DNA of 64,000 nt from an uncultured Roseibium sp. (GTDB taxonomy: Bacteria > Pseudomonadota > Alphaproteobacteria > Rhizobiales > Stappiaceae): assembly GCF_947499295.1 (NCBI RefSeq), contig NZ_CANMNP010000009.1, positions 1-64,000 of the forward strand, read 5' to 3'. Of this stretch, positions 8,647 to 17,250 are shown one piece after another. The position numbers and the translations under genes are program-made. The notes below the pieces were generated by a model. It searched no databases. It was not told the origin of the DNA and saw nothing but the letters and a program-made list of their open reading frames with translations. How positions within the stretch are numbered: the first letter of the stretch is position 1; the number at the start of each line of letters is the position of its first letter.

Positions 8647-10031
8647 AGCGCGTGATCGCACGACTTAAAGGCAAGCGCGAGAGCGGTCAATGTTGGGTTC
8701 ACCGCAACAGGTGCCGGAATGACGCCAGCGCCCGCCAGATAGAGATTGTCGAAACCGTGGACCTTCGCGTTGCAATCGGAGACCCCTGACGTTCCTTCGC
8801 AGTCCATTCGACACGTCCCGACCAGATGCGATGTGCCGGCAGGCACCCAGACGGGTTCTCCTCCCCTCCGCCACGGACCAAGCTTTTCACCAAGATGGCG
8901 AATATCGTCTTCCAAACGCTGCATCCCTTCGCGATCTCTCTCCGAAAAGGAATACGTCACCGAGATTTTGCCGTCATCATTGAAGGAAACGGAATTCGCT
9001 TGATTGAACTCGACAGGCAAAAAGGCTTGGAATTCCAACAAGCGGTTCGGATTGTCGACCGCTTCCACCACGGGAAGCGGACACGTATCCCGCAAAACCT
9101 GAATGTGCCAGGGCGCGTTCTGCGTCGGGGCAATCCAATATCTGGGCGGGACATCATCGCGGGCGGGTGTGGATGCCAGCTCGGGAGACAAGACAAGTTG
9201 CGCGAAATAGAGCGCGTGGAAAGAAAATCCGCGCCCAAGGGCTTCGGGTCTGATGCCTGACTTGTGGAGCAAGCGCGGAGTTCCAAGTGCACCACCTGCA
9301 ATCAGGAAGATACCTGCGCTCAAGACCTGATCGTTGGTGTCGCCGCTCTGGACTGCCACACCGGTTACCTTGCCGTTTTTGTACAGTATCTTGTGCGCAA
9401 GAGCCGGAGCATAAATCCTGATCCGTTCGCGAACGTCGCAATCGACTGCGGTCAGCAGGTCTGCAGTTCCAGCGAAATGCAACCCGTCCCCTTTTGCTCT
9501 GCCGCCCGAGAACGGCAGGCTTTGCAGTGTGCGCCCCTCCCCTCGAAGCCCGGGCAAAAGCCGTTCCTTGATGTTTGCGCCAACCCTGGATCCAGTAGCA
9601 GCATTGGTCGTAACCTGAAGGGCTGTTTCCGCTTCACCGTAATAGTCGTTCCATTGAGCATCACCAAGGGCATCAAAGCGCTCAAACACCGATGCTCGTA
9701 GACAATTATTGGTCCACAAGACACCTTGGCCGCCGATTGCCGCCGTGTCGGCAATTCCAGGCAGGACAGCATCTTGACCCGACGCCATGACCGGCTGCAA
9801 AAAGGGTTCCACGGCCCCAAAAAAGGCATCAGGATCGTGTTGGAACCCGGGTTGATTGCGAAGATGGGAACCGGCGGGATCCGTAATCGCTTCCCCCTGC
9901 TCAAGCACGGCGACGGTCAGCCCCTTTCTTGCGAAACGGATAGCACAAGAGACGCCTATCGGGCCGGACCCGACGATGACGACGTCGGTGTGCGTATCTG
10001 TCATCTGTTTGGGCAGATCTAGGATTTGCAT
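8634..10031 (-). CDS. GMC-family FAD-dependent oxidoreductase
   Basis: This 465-residue flavoprotein has an N-terminal FAD-binding fold (VVIVGSGPIGVSCAIRFARK, then VLEQG). The GMC C-terminal domain has SHLVGTCRMDCEGTSGVSD, with a probable active-site His, and PVAVNPTLTALALA, where Asn fits the second catalytic position. HLRNQPGFQHDPDAF is reminiscent of pyranose-2-oxidase-like members, so a sugar or polyol substrate is possible. The ATG at 10031 is preceded by GGAGG 10 bases upstream. It overlaps the convergent DUF1624 gene by 13 bases and follows the kinase-like gene by 80 bases. Confidence 0.87.
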   Translation of the reverse strand: MQILDLPKQMTDTHTDVVIVGSGPIGVSCAIRFARKGLTVAVLEQGEAITDPAGSHLRNQPGFQHDPDAFFGAVEPFLQPVMASGQDAVLPGIADTAAIGGQGVLWTNNCLRASVFERFDALGDAQWNDYYGEAETALQVTTNAATGSRVGANIKERLLPGLRGEGRTLQSLPFSGGRAKGDGLHFAGTADLLTAVDCDVRERIRIYAPALAHKILYKNGKVTGVAVQSGDTNDQVLSAGIFLIAGGALGTPRLLHKSGIRPEALGRGFSFHALYFAQLVLSPELASTPARDDVPPRYWIAPTQNAPWHIQVLRDTCPLPVVEAVDNPNRLLEFQAFLPVEFNQANSVSFNDDGKISVTYSFSERDREGMQRLEDDIRHLGEKLGPWRRGGEPVWVPAGTSHLVGTCRMDCEGTSGVSDCNAKVHGFDNLYLAGAGVIPAPVAVNPTLTALALAFKSCDHALQSA

Positions 10032-10111
10032 CAACCATTTTCCTCCGGCCCCCGGCAAGTCTGTGGCACCGGAATGGTAACATCATCTCTGTGCTGGGCA
10101 ATCCACCGGTG

Positions 10112-11029
10112 TCAGGCAAACGGTCGGCTTAACTGACCTATGTGCCGCACGGCACGCGAACATCGTTCGCTTGCGTAAGTATAAAGGTCTCGCGCGTTTT
10201 CGAGCGCCCAAAGTGCCGAAATGGCGTCGCAGCGGACTTTCATGAAGAGAAGGTCTTGCTGTGTCCAAGATGCTGGCTGAGATGTGGCGTCCCGATATGA
10301 CGTCAGAAAGATCTGCTCCTGGGACCGCGTGAAACTCATTTCCAATGCGGCATAGGCAACATCCCAAAGCGGATGCGCCATTGCAGAAAACTCCCAATCA
10401 ATAAAAAGGAGGGTCTCGGAGTTCGTGAGACAGTTTCCCGGTGAGACATCTCCATGACTGGGTACCAAAGTGTCAGTGTTCACTGGACCCATTGTGTTTT
10501 CCACAAACCTGAGCACTTCAGAAAGATCGGGAACTTTCGCCACGATATCACCGATGCTTCCAAGGCCCTTGATTTGCGCAGCAAGAACTCGATCGGGGTC
10601 CAGATGGCCCTGAAAGGCGAGCTTCGAGCCGTGCAGTGCGGCAAGTTGCGTTCCCAGCTCTTTTGCAAACGCTGACGGAGCGAGACTTTCTTGTTCCTGA
10701 GCGCGAGTGACAAGCACGCCGTTTTCAGGATTGCAATAAACGGCAGGCAAGGCGAGGCCGATCTCTGCCGCAAGCCCCATGTTGTGAGCTTCTGCGATCC
10801 GGTCCAAGGTTCCGGCCAATGACGGCCCAGGCACTCTTACAAAGAACCGCCCCTTAGAAGTCTCCGTCCGAAAAACCCTGTTGGTCAGCCCTGCTGCAGG
10901 CACAGATGAGATGATCTCGCCCAGCACTGCACGCAGTTCCGCATCCCGGGCCGAAAGCAGAAGGAGGTCGGATGCAATGGTGTCTGGTGTTTGAACGGAG
11001 GACTGTGGCACAAGCTCTAAAAAGATCAT
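10112..11029 (-). CDS. Aminoglycoside/choline kinase-like phosphotransferase (APH fold)
   Basis: The 305-residue protein has the APH/choline-kinase core: FVRVPGPS at the nucleotide-binding lobe, the catalytic loop PSHGDVSPGNCLTNS with the Asp-x4-Asn arrangement, and FIDWEFSAMAHPLWDVAYAA corresponding to the DFG-like Asp. Such proteins phosphorylate small hydroxyl compounds; the native substrate cannot be read from sequence and antibiotic resistance should not be assumed. It is divergent from the SelT/W/H gene (25-base gap) and may share a transcript with the GMC oxidoreductase downstream. Confidence 0.85.
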   Translation of the reverse strand: MIFLELVPQSSVQTPDTIASDLLLLSARDAELRAVLGEIISSVPAAGLTNRVFRTETSKGRFFVRVPGPSLAGTLDRIAEAHNMGLAAEIGLALPAVYCNPENGVLVTRAQEQESLAPSAFAKELGTQLAALHGSKLAFQGHLDPDRVLAAQIKGLGSIGDIVAKVPDLSEVLRFVENTMGPVNTDTLVPSHGDVSPGNCLTNSETLLFIDWEFSAMAHPLWDVAYAALEMSFTRSQEQIFLTSYRDATSQPASWTQQDLLFMKVRCDAISALWALENARDLYTYASERCSRAVRHIGQLSRPFA

Positions 11030-11054
11030 CCTGAGAGAAAGGTATCAGGACGCT

Positions 11055-11354
11055 ATGGCCAACGTCCCTTCACCCCATATCATCATCACCTATTGCCGCC
11101 AATGCAATTGGCTGTTGCGCTCAGCCTGGATGGCGCAGGAAATTCTGACAACATTCTCCGAAGAAACGGGAACGGTCTCGCTGGTACCGGGCACCGGAGG
11201 AACCTTTACGATAACCTGTGAGGAACAAACCATTTGGGATCGAGCGTCTGATGGCGGATTTCCGGAAGCCAAGATCCTGAAACAGCGATTACGTGACCAA
11301 CTCTGGCCCGAAAGAGACCTTGGTCATTCCGATAAACAGACAAGAACAGATTGA
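11055..11354 (+). CDS. SelT/SelW/SelH-family protein, Cys form
   Basis: This 99-residue protein matches the Rdx/SelW family: an early CxxC in IIITYCRQCNWLLRSAW, then the C-terminal hallmark IWDRASDGGFPEAKILKQR and LGHSD. The position that is selenocysteine in some homologues is an ordinary Cys here, so no selenium insertion is needed. The family has a thioredoxin-like fold and is considered a redox protein; the bacterial role is not established. AGGAC stands shortly upstream of the ATG. Confidence 0.88.
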   Translation: MANVPSPHIIITYCRQCNWLLRSAWMAQEILTTFSEETGTVSLVPGTGGTFTITCEEQTIWDRASDGGFPEAKILKQRLRDQLWPERDLGHSDKQTRTD

Positions 11355-11420
11355 TCGGTGGCAGACCGGTCATGCCCGGCATAGATAGTCCCATGCCAGG
11401 CACCTGCTTGAAACGCTGGC

Positions 11421-12653
11421 TCAGCGCAAATTGTCCTGGATCCAGCTTGCTGCCATCGCTTCCCGGGAATCTCGCTCAGGGCAATGGCCGGGCGTATCAT
11501 AGACAACTCGTTTGACCTGCGTCCCGCGTGACAGAAGTTCATCTACATCGGAGAGCGGTGCGACCGGATCATCGTTTGTCAAAATCGCAAAGATTGGCGT
11601 CTCCACTTTTGTCACGTCGTAGAGCCCTTGCTGCTTCAAGGACAGCGTTCTCGCAATTGCTGAAATGTCTTCAAATCCTGCCTCTGGTTCCAGTCCGAAG
11701 CGGGCGCGCACTCCATCCATGTTGTATTCCGGAAAATGCGCATAGGCCTGAGGCGGCGCCATGAGAGAACTGTGTATCGGACCGCACATATAGACGACGC
11801 CGGCCAGATCTAGTTCGGGACGGGCAATCCACGCGCGTGCGACCGGATGACCGCCAAAAGACGCTCCCTGAACGAAGAGGTTCCTGGCGTCGATTTCCGG
11901 CATGGTCTTCAAATGCTCGACGGCAGCGACATGCAATTTGTCGAGGTCCGGGCTGAACCGCCATGCCGCAGATTCCCCCATGCCCGGCAAGTCCAGCGAC
12001 AGCATGGCGATGCCACGAATGGAAAGCTGTTTTTCAAAATATGGTAGCAACTCTTCCTTGGCGACATCCGATCCCATGGAGACCACCACTGCGGGCGCCG
12101 GCTCATTGGTCGCAGGCAAGTGCAGCCAGGCTTTGAAGGAGCTTTCTTCGAATGGAACGTCGATTTCCCGAATGCGAAGCTCGTGGTTTTCTGCAAGCGC
12201 TCCGTAGCTTTCATGCGCAAGATCTAACGCTGCACGCTGCAGTGGATCATCTGTATGAGGTGAAGAGGCTCTCAAGAAATAGGTAACAGCAGCTCTGTAT
12301 CTTGCGACCGCATCGGCTGATTTGCCGTTTTTCGCAAAAACCTCGCCCTCGCGCATTGCCTGCTCACCGGCCGTGCGCCACTCTGCAAGCCAGCTTCCTT
12401 CACCCTGATAGGCCGGATCATCCGGAAGCTCCCGGTCGGCACCGGCTGCCGCGATGCGGCTCAGTACTGTTTCGATTTCCGCTCTGTCTCCGCCGATGTG
12501 CACCCAGCTGTCTGGCTCAACCGGATGATACCAGCTGCCTTCCTCGGGCGCTCGAAATCGTGTGCCGTCAATCTCCTGTGCCCCAACCTGACCACTGCCC
12601 AAAAACAACGCCGCACAAAAGAGCGCACCACAAATTTCATAGCCAAAACGCAT
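11421..12653 (-). CDS. Exported alpha/beta hydrolase, FrsA-like esterase
   Basis: The 410-residue protein has a signal peptide (MRFGYEICGALFCAALFLGS... ending near VGAQ) and an alpha/beta hydrolase domain. The nucleophile elbow is QGASFGGHP (Ser), the acid is likely in NDDPVAPLSD, and the base is His in TPGHCPERDS. PAVVVSMGSD and MLSLDLPGMGES are typical of the FrsA/DUF1100 group. The ATG at 12653 has AAGGAGG upstream; an adjacent ATG at 12656 is too close to it. It is divergent from a MarR gene across a symmetric operator, so the pair is probably co-regulated. Confidence 0.85.
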   Translation of the reverse strand: MRFGYEICGALFCAALFLGSGQVGAQEIDGTRFRAPEEGSWYHPVEPDSWVHIGGDRAEIETVLSRIAAAGADRELPDDPAYQGEGSWLAEWRTAGEQAMREGEVFAKNGKSADAVARYRAAVTYFLRASSPHTDDPLQRAALDLAHESYGALAENHELRIREIDVPFEESSFKAWLHLPATNEPAPAVVVSMGSDVAKEELLPYFEKQLSIRGIAMLSLDLPGMGESAAWRFSPDLDKLHVAAVEHLKTMPEIDARNLFVQGASFGGHPVARAWIARPELDLAGVVYMCGPIHSSLMAPPQAYAHFPEYNMDGVRARFGLEPEAGFEDISAIARTLSLKQQGLYDVTKVETPIFAILTNDDPVAPLSDVDELLSRGTQVKRVVYDTPGHCPERDSREAMAASWIQDNLR

Positions 12654-12665
12654 CATCGCCTCCTT

Positions 12666-12694
12666 ATTGTCAATCTTGGTTGACAATTGACAAT
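12666..12694. promoter_or_regulatory. Probable MarR operator between esterase and MarR genes
   Basis: ATTGTCAA (12666-12673) and TTGACAAT (12680-12687) form a perfect 8-base inverted repeat with a 6-base spacer. TTGACAAT then recurs directly at 12687-12694, sharing one base. The site lies between the divergent esterase and MarR-family genes, where an autoregulating MarR dimer would bind. TTGACA could also serve as a -35 element. Confidence 0.6.
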
Positions 12695-12722
12695 GTGGGG
12701 ACGGCTGCAGAAGCTGTCAAGC

Positions 12723-13181
12723 ATGAATGACAAAAAGCCGACTCAACCTCCGTTTGCCAGCATCCGCGGCCTGGTCTTCGACCTGGCCGAACAGCTGGAC
12801 AAACGCATGATTGAGTTGCGTCAGGGAACAGGATTGGATGCCGCCCGTCCCGCGGATGCAAATCTGTTCATGATGATCTGCCGCAACCCTCGGACAATCT
12901 CTGAATTGGCGCGGGACAAAGGCATCAGCCGCCAGGCCGTCCATTCAGCAGTATCCAGACTGGTGGACCTGGGTGCGCTCAGACTGGAGCCCGTCCCGGG
13001 CAGCAAGCGCGACAAGCTGCCTGTACCGACCGAACTCGGTCAGGAAGCTCGTGTAAAAGTGGTGGGATTGTTGAAGCAGATGGAAATCGAACTTGAGGAA
13101 GTCATGGGGACAGAAGACCTGGAAACACTGCGCGCGCTCTTGGTCAAGCTGGTCAGTGCACAGAAATCCAAGGACGTTTAA
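12723..13181 (+). CDS. MarR-family transcriptional regulator
   Basis: This is a winged-helix protein of about 152 residues. The recognition region is PRTISELARDKGISRQAVHSAVSRLVDLGALRLE, followed by the wing KRDKLPVPTELGQE and a C-terminal dimerisation helix (EIELEEVMGTEDLETLRALL). I place the start at the ATG at 12723 because an ATG at 12693 would lie inside the symmetric operator; neither has a strong ribosome site. MarR proteins usually repress themselves and a divergent neighbour and are released by a small ligand, here probably affecting the esterase gene. Confidence 0.85.
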   Translation: MNDKKPTQPPFASIRGLVFDLAEQLDKRMIELRQGTGLDAARPADANLFMMICRNPRTISELARDKGISRQAVHSAVSRLVDLGALRLEPVPGSKRDKLPVPTELGQEARVKVVGLLKQMEIELEEVMGTEDLETLRALLVKLVSAQKSKDV

Positions 13182-13338
13182 AGGCACCGTTTCCCAGTTG
13201 GCAAACCTTGCGCAATACGCGTCGCCGGTCGCTCCGCAATCAGAGAGTTGGAAAGACGACCAAGGCTTCCGATGGCCAGACCTCACACAAAGAGGATCGT
13301 AGACTCACCGGAGCGGAAAAGGGCCTATTTCAAGCCTT

Positions 13339-14370
13339 TCACGGCAGAGCACGTGCCTGAGAAAATGACAAAAGGCGCCTGGAGTCCTCGTCCCAAAGAC
13401 GAAGCCGCAAGCTGCTGAGGCTTTGCCGGATAGTCATGCGATTTCCCTCGGCAAAATAGTCGTGATCTCGAAGCACTTCCGGCAACCGGTAAAAGGGGAT
13501 CCGGCTGTTGAGGTGATGGACATGATGAATGCCCAGATTGGCGACCGCCCATTGCAGAACGGACGGCAGCACATAATAAGAACTGCCGTAAAGCGCAGCC
13601 TCGTGCAGCTGCCAGTCTGTCTCGGTGTCCCAATGAGTTGTTTCAAACTGGTGCTGAACATAGAACAACCAGACACCAACAGTTGCGGCAAGCAAAGTGG
13701 TTGGAAGAAAGATCAAAAGGAGCGGCGCCCAACCGCCAATCGCAAAAACAATCGCAAGACTTGCCAAAATGGCGGCATTTGTCGCCATTGCACTAAGCCA
13801 GAACTTGGTATTCGTCATGAAGCCGAAGGGCAACCGGTTTTCCAGGTAAAACGTATAGGCGGGCCCGAGGCCGAACAACACCAGGGGCGACCGATAGATC
13901 TTGTATTTCAGCTGATTGCCTGGCGTCATTGCTTTGTATTCGGCCACGGTCAGCGTGTGAATATCACCCATACCGCGCCGGCCGAGATTGCCTGATGCAC
14001 TATGGTGAATGGCGTGTGCCCGCCGCCAGACGTCGTAAGGCGTCAGCGTCAAGACACCAAGGACCCTGCCAAGCCAATCGCTGATGAAACGGCTTTTGAA
14101 GAACGATCCGTGCCCACAGTCGTGCTGGATCGCGAAGAGGCGCACAAGAAAAGCCGCATTGACAAGGGCGATCGCCACAGTGAGCCAGTAACTGACCCCC
14201 ATGGCCCACCAGGCCACCCCCCACAGGAGCACAAAGGCACCAAACGTGACGGCAATTTCAAAGGAACTGCGCAACGTGCTGGGTTCACGGTAACGCGCAA
14301 GAATGGTCACCCAATCCTTTGGCGCTCGCATTTCCGGCTCAGCGCCAGCAGCATCGGGTTTTTCGAACAT
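13339..14370 (-). CDS. Membrane fatty acid desaturase
   Basis: The 343-residue protein is a membrane di-iron desaturase: three histidine boxes are visible, HDCGHGSFF, HAIHHSASG and HHVHHLNSR, separated by hydrophobic pairs of spans (for example LLWGVAWWAMGVSYWLTVAI). The layout is that of acyl-lipid delta-12/omega-6 type desaturases (FA_desaturase family), which introduce a double bond into membrane acyl chains. It is a single-gene unit on the minus strand. Regiospecificity cannot be read from the sequence. Confidence 0.88.
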   Translation of the reverse strand: MFEKPDAAGAEPEMRAPKDWVTILARYREPSTLRSSFEIAVTFGAFVLLWGVAWWAMGVSYWLTVAIALVNAAFLVRLFAIQHDCGHGSFFKSRFISDWLGRVLGVLTLTPYDVWRRAHAIHHSASGNLGRRGMGDIHTLTVAEYKAMTPGNQLKYKIYRSPLVLFGLGPAYTFYLENRLPFGFMTNTKFWLSAMATNAAILASLAIVFAIGGWAPLLLIFLPTTLLAATVGVWLFYVQHQFETTHWDTETDWQLHEAALYGSSYYVLPSVLQWAVANLGIHHVHHLNSRIPFYRLPEVLRDHDYFAEGNRMTIRQSLSSLRLRLWDEDSRRLLSFSQARALP

Positions 14371-14670
14371 ATACCTGCTTCTTATGATTTCTCATTCTAC
14401 ATAGACAGATACTGGCCGCTTGCAATGCTACAATGTGATATCCGGCGACAATTCTTGGGCATTAAGCGGTTTCAGCAACCACACCTAGAGAGAATTAGTC
14501 GCTCAACTTGGTCCTTTCGCTTCAAATTGCAATCAGCAGAGCTGTCGACAATCATCATCGCTTCGGTCGATTGACGGCTCCAGATGGAGCCGCCTCTGCC
14601 AGGAAGTTGCCGAAAACCACGACCCGGGGGTCCAATGGCGTTCAAGTGGCAGGAGTGTTTCAGGAGGTTA
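14371..14670. other. 300-base intergenic stretch
   Basis: This is the upstream region of the desaturase and the downstream region of the CMD gene, both on the minus strand. The only structure I see is a short perfect hairpin, GGCTCC-AGAT-GGAGCC, at 14576-14591, without a T-run on either side. No gene is supported. Confidence 0.5.
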
Positions 14671-15066
14671 CTAAAGCTGAGGGGCGCTGACCCTGTCTTG
14701 CGCGTCGAACACCTCACGGGCGGCATTCAGACCGTTGATTGCAGCCGGCAGACCGCCATAGACAGCCATCTGCCAAATCGCTTCCACGATTTCACGACGC
14801 TCCGCGCCGGCGGCCAAAGTGTGTTCGATATTGACTTTCAACTGTGGCCCTGTCTGTCCACCGAGAGCTGTCAACGCAGCTATTGTACATAGCTGGCGGG
14901 TTTTCAGGTCAAGTCCGGGGCGCGCATAGTGACGTCCATAAGCCCACTCGATCAGACTTTCTGCAAAGTCGGGCAAGAGGTCGTCATACCGATCGCGCAG
15001 AACCTCTTCCAGATCAGGGTTGAGATTTTGCGTCAGCTGGCGCCCGCGTTGAAGTGCTGTGGTCAA
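14671..15066 (-). CDS. Carboxymuconolactone decarboxylase-family protein
   Basis: This 131-residue protein matches the CMD/AhpD-like family: [20 protein letters not shown], then [20 protein letters not shown] and [18 protein letters not shown]. The start is a TTG at 15066 with GAAGGA 8 bases upstream, inside the end of the MerR gene, giving a 53-base overlap in a different frame. Only one Cys is present in the core (RQLC), so the AhpD CxxC redox pair is absent. Pairing of a CMD gene with an AdhR/NmlR-type MerR regulator is known in other bacteria, where the system answers reactive aldehydes. Confidence 0.85.
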   Translation of the reverse strand: MTTALQRGRQLTQNLNPDLEEVLRDRYDDLLPDFAESLIEWAYGRHYARPGLDLKTRQLCTIAALTALGGQTGPQLKVNIEHTLAAGAERREIVEAIWQMAVYGGLPAAINGLNAAREVFDAQDRVSAPQL

Positions 15067-15496
15067 ATGACTGGTCCTTCACTACTGGCTGCGAGCCGTG
15101 TTCGGTCCGGGCACAGCTTTCGAAAGCCGGATCGACGGTCTCACCCGCTTCCATCTTTCGGTAGAGTTCAACTTTATCGTCCAGAACATCCAGCATGTCG
15201 GTCAACTTGGCGATATCGCCGGCCACTTTGCGGCGATGTGCTTCCAGCATTTCACGGCGCTCGGTCAACGAAGCTCCGCCTTTCGTGCGCAACTCCGCAT
15301 AACGCAATCGGTCCCTGATCCCCATGCCCGTCGCTTTCAGCCGATCCAGAAAGTCGATCCATCTGAGGATGGTTTCGTCATACACCCTCCGGCCTCCGGC
15401 ATCCCTGAGAGCGCGCGGTAGTAAACCGATCTTTTCGTAATAGCGCAGAGTATCAGTCGAAAGTCCCGACTTTTCTGCCAAGTCACCAATCCGCAT
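15014..15496 (-). CDS. MerR-family transcriptional regulator
   Basis: The 160-residue protein has a MerR winged helix at its N-terminus ([40 protein letters not shown]) and a long dimerisation helix to about residue 120. The C-terminal tail has one Cys (ESCARTEH) and no metal-binding cluster, so a metal ligand is unlikely; the closest style is the AdhR/NmlR group. The last 53 bases also encode the start of the CMD gene. A MerR-type promoter with a 19-base spacer lies directly upstream. Confidence 0.87.
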   Translation of the reverse strand: MRIGDLAEKSGLSTDTLRYYEKIGLLPRALRDAGGRRVYDETILRWIDFLDRLKATGMGIRDRLRYAELRTKGGASLTERREMLEAHRRKVAGDIAKLTDMLDVLDDKVELYRKMEAGETVDPAFESCARTEHGSQPVVKDQSFDHSTSTRAPADAKSQP

Positions 15497-15524
15497 ATCC
15501 GTCTCCGAACAGAACGATTTCCTT

Positions 15525-15555
15525 CACCTACCGGTTGGAGTGCACTCCAGGTCAA
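15525..15555 (-). promoter_or_regulatory. MerR-type promoter with 19-base spacer
   Basis: Read on the minus strand, TTGACC (15555-15550) is followed after exactly 19 bases by TAGGTG (15530-15525). The spacer contains the perfect 14-base palindrome TGGAGTGCACTCCA (15549-15536). An overlong spacer filled by a dyad is the hallmark of MerR-activated promoters, and CTTGACC-TGGAGT...ACTCCA closely resembles sites of AdhR/NmlR-like regulators. It lies about 30 bases upstream of the MerR start. Confidence 0.75.
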
Positions 15556-15626
15556 GCTGTTTTTGAACTCTTGTTCTTTCGTCCAGCATTGCAGCGTCGG
15601 CCCCATGAGGTTTTGTGTCGATTTTA

Positions 15627-15640
15627 ATTGATCGATCAAT
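15627..15640. promoter_or_regulatory. Palindromic operator candidate upstream of betC
   Basis: ATTGATCGATCAAT is a perfect 14-base palindrome 61 bases before the choline-sulfatase start. Its TTGAT...ATCAA arms resemble the boxes bound by the TetR-family repressor BetI at bet genes in other bacteria. No betI gene lies in the window, so the regulator would act from elsewhere. Confidence 0.45.
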
Positions 15641-15701
15641 CAAAAAAAGCGCATCATCAATTTGTTCGAAACACTCCCTGGCAGCGGCGAAAGAAGAGAA
15701 A

Positions 15702-17222
15702 ATGGGCATGAGCGGCAAGAACATCCTGATCCTGATGGTTGACCAACTGAATGGGACGCTTTTCCCGGACGGGCCTGCCGATTTCCTTCATGCTCCAAAT
15801 CTTAAAAAGCTGGCAGAAAGATCCGTCCGGTTCGAAAACGCTTATACTGCTTCGCCGCTATGCGCGCCGGGACGCGCAAGTTTCATGTCCGGTCAGTTGC
15901 CGCGCCGAACCAGGGTTTATGACAATGCAGCCGAATTCGCATCCGACATTCCAACTTACGCCCATCACCTGCGCAGGGCCGGATACACCACCTGCCTTTC
16001 GGGTAAAATGCACTTTGTCGGTCCGGATCAGATGCATGGTTTTGAAGAACGTCTGACCACCGACATCTATCCGGCGGATTTCGGCTGGACGCCGGACTAT
16101 CGCAAACCGGGAGAACGCATCGACTGGTGGTACCACAATATGGGCTCGGTCACCGGTGCAGGGATCGCGGAAATCTCGAACCAGATGGAATACGACGATG
16201 ACGTCGCGTTTCAGGCCGTTCGCAAGATCTACGACTATGGCCGAGGAAAATATGACCGGCCCTTCTGCCTGACGGCCAGCTTCACCCATCCACACGATCC
16301 TTATGTCGCCCGCAAAAAATACTGGGACCTTTACGAAGACTGTGAGCATCTCCATCCACCGGTTCCTGCGATGAACTACGAGGATCACGACCCGCATTCC
16401 AAACGCATTTTCGACGCCAATGACTGGCGCAGCTTCACCATCACCGAAGACGATATCCGTAGATCGCGGCGCGCTTATTTCGCAAATATTTCCTATCTGG
16501 ACGACAAGATCGGCGAAATCCTGCATGCACTGGAAGCGATGGATCTTGCACAAGACACTACCATCCTTTTCGTCTCCGACCACGGCGACATGCTTGGCGA
16601 GCGGGGCCTCTGGTTCAAGATGTCCTTCTTTGAAGGGTCATCACGCGTTCCGCTGATGATCGCCGACAAGGACCTTGCTGCCGCCTATATCAAGACACCC
16701 GTCAGCACACTTGACGTGCTGCCAACAGTCTGTGACCTCGGCGGCATCGACATGGCCGAAATCATGCCCTGGACCGACGGCGAGAGCCTGGTACCACTGG
16801 CAAGCGGCACAGAGCGCACATCACCGGTGTTGATGGAATACGCGGCGGAAGCCTCCTATGCGCCGCTTGTCGGCATTCGTGAAGGCGACTGGAAATACAT
16901 CCATTGCGAACTCGATCCGCCGCTGCTTTTCAACCTGTCGAACGATCCGCACGAGCTCGAAAATCTCGCCGCGGATCCGGACCATGCGGATATCAGTGCC
17001 CGCTTCGCTCAATCCATCAGAACGGGTTGGAACATGGCAACCTTCGATGCTGAAATTCGCCAATCCCAGGCCAGACGCTGGATCGTCTACGAAGCTCTTC
17101 GGAACGGCGCCTATTTCCCTTGGGACTACCAGCCCCTTCAAAAAGCCTCAGAGCGCTACATGCGCAACCACATGGATCTCAACGACGTTGAAGACACCCA
17201 GAGATATCCGCGCGGCGAGTGA
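15702..17222 (+). CDS. betC: Choline-sulfatase
   Basis: This 506-residue type I sulfatase follows rhizobial BetC closely along its whole length. The metal-binding start is NILILMVDQLNG. CAPGRASFMSGQ holds the Cys converted to formylglycine (C-x-P-x-R). Other marks are LSGKMHFVGPDQMHGFEERL, FTHPHDPYVARKKYW, FVSDHGDMLGERGLWFKMSF, and the family's C-terminal end ERYMRNHMDLNDVEDTQRYP. It hydrolyses choline-O-sulfate to choline and sulfate in the cytoplasm, feeding glycine-betaine synthesis or sulfur supply. I chose the ATG at 15702, after an AGAAGAG site. Unlike in Sinorhizobium, no betI, betB or betA is adjacent. Confidence 0.93.
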   Translation: MGMSGKNILILMVDQLNGTLFPDGPADFLHAPNLKKLAERSVRFENAYTASPLCAPGRASFMSGQLPRRTRVYDNAAEFASDIPTYAHHLRRAGYTTCLSGKMHFVGPDQMHGFEERLTTDIYPADFGWTPDYRKPGERIDWWYHNMGSVTGAGIAEISNQMEYDDDVAFQAVRKIYDYGRGKYDRPFCLTASFTHPHDPYVARKKYWDLYEDCEHLHPPVPAMNYEDHDPHSKRIFDANDWRSFTITEDDIRRSRRAYFANISYLDDKIGEILHALEAMDLAQDTTILFVSDHGDMLGERGLWFKMSFFEGSSRVPLMIADKDLAAAYIKTPVSTLDVLPTVCDLGGIDMAEIMPWTDGESLVPLASGTERTSPVLMEYAAEASYAPLVGIREGDWKYIHCELDPPLLFNLSNDPHELENLAADPDHADISARFAQSIRTGWNMATFDAEIRQSQARRWIVYEALRNGAYFPWDYQPLQKASERYMRNHMDLNDVEDTQRYPRGE

Positions 17223-17250
17223 TGGAATTTCGGATTGTTGACGTCCTGCC

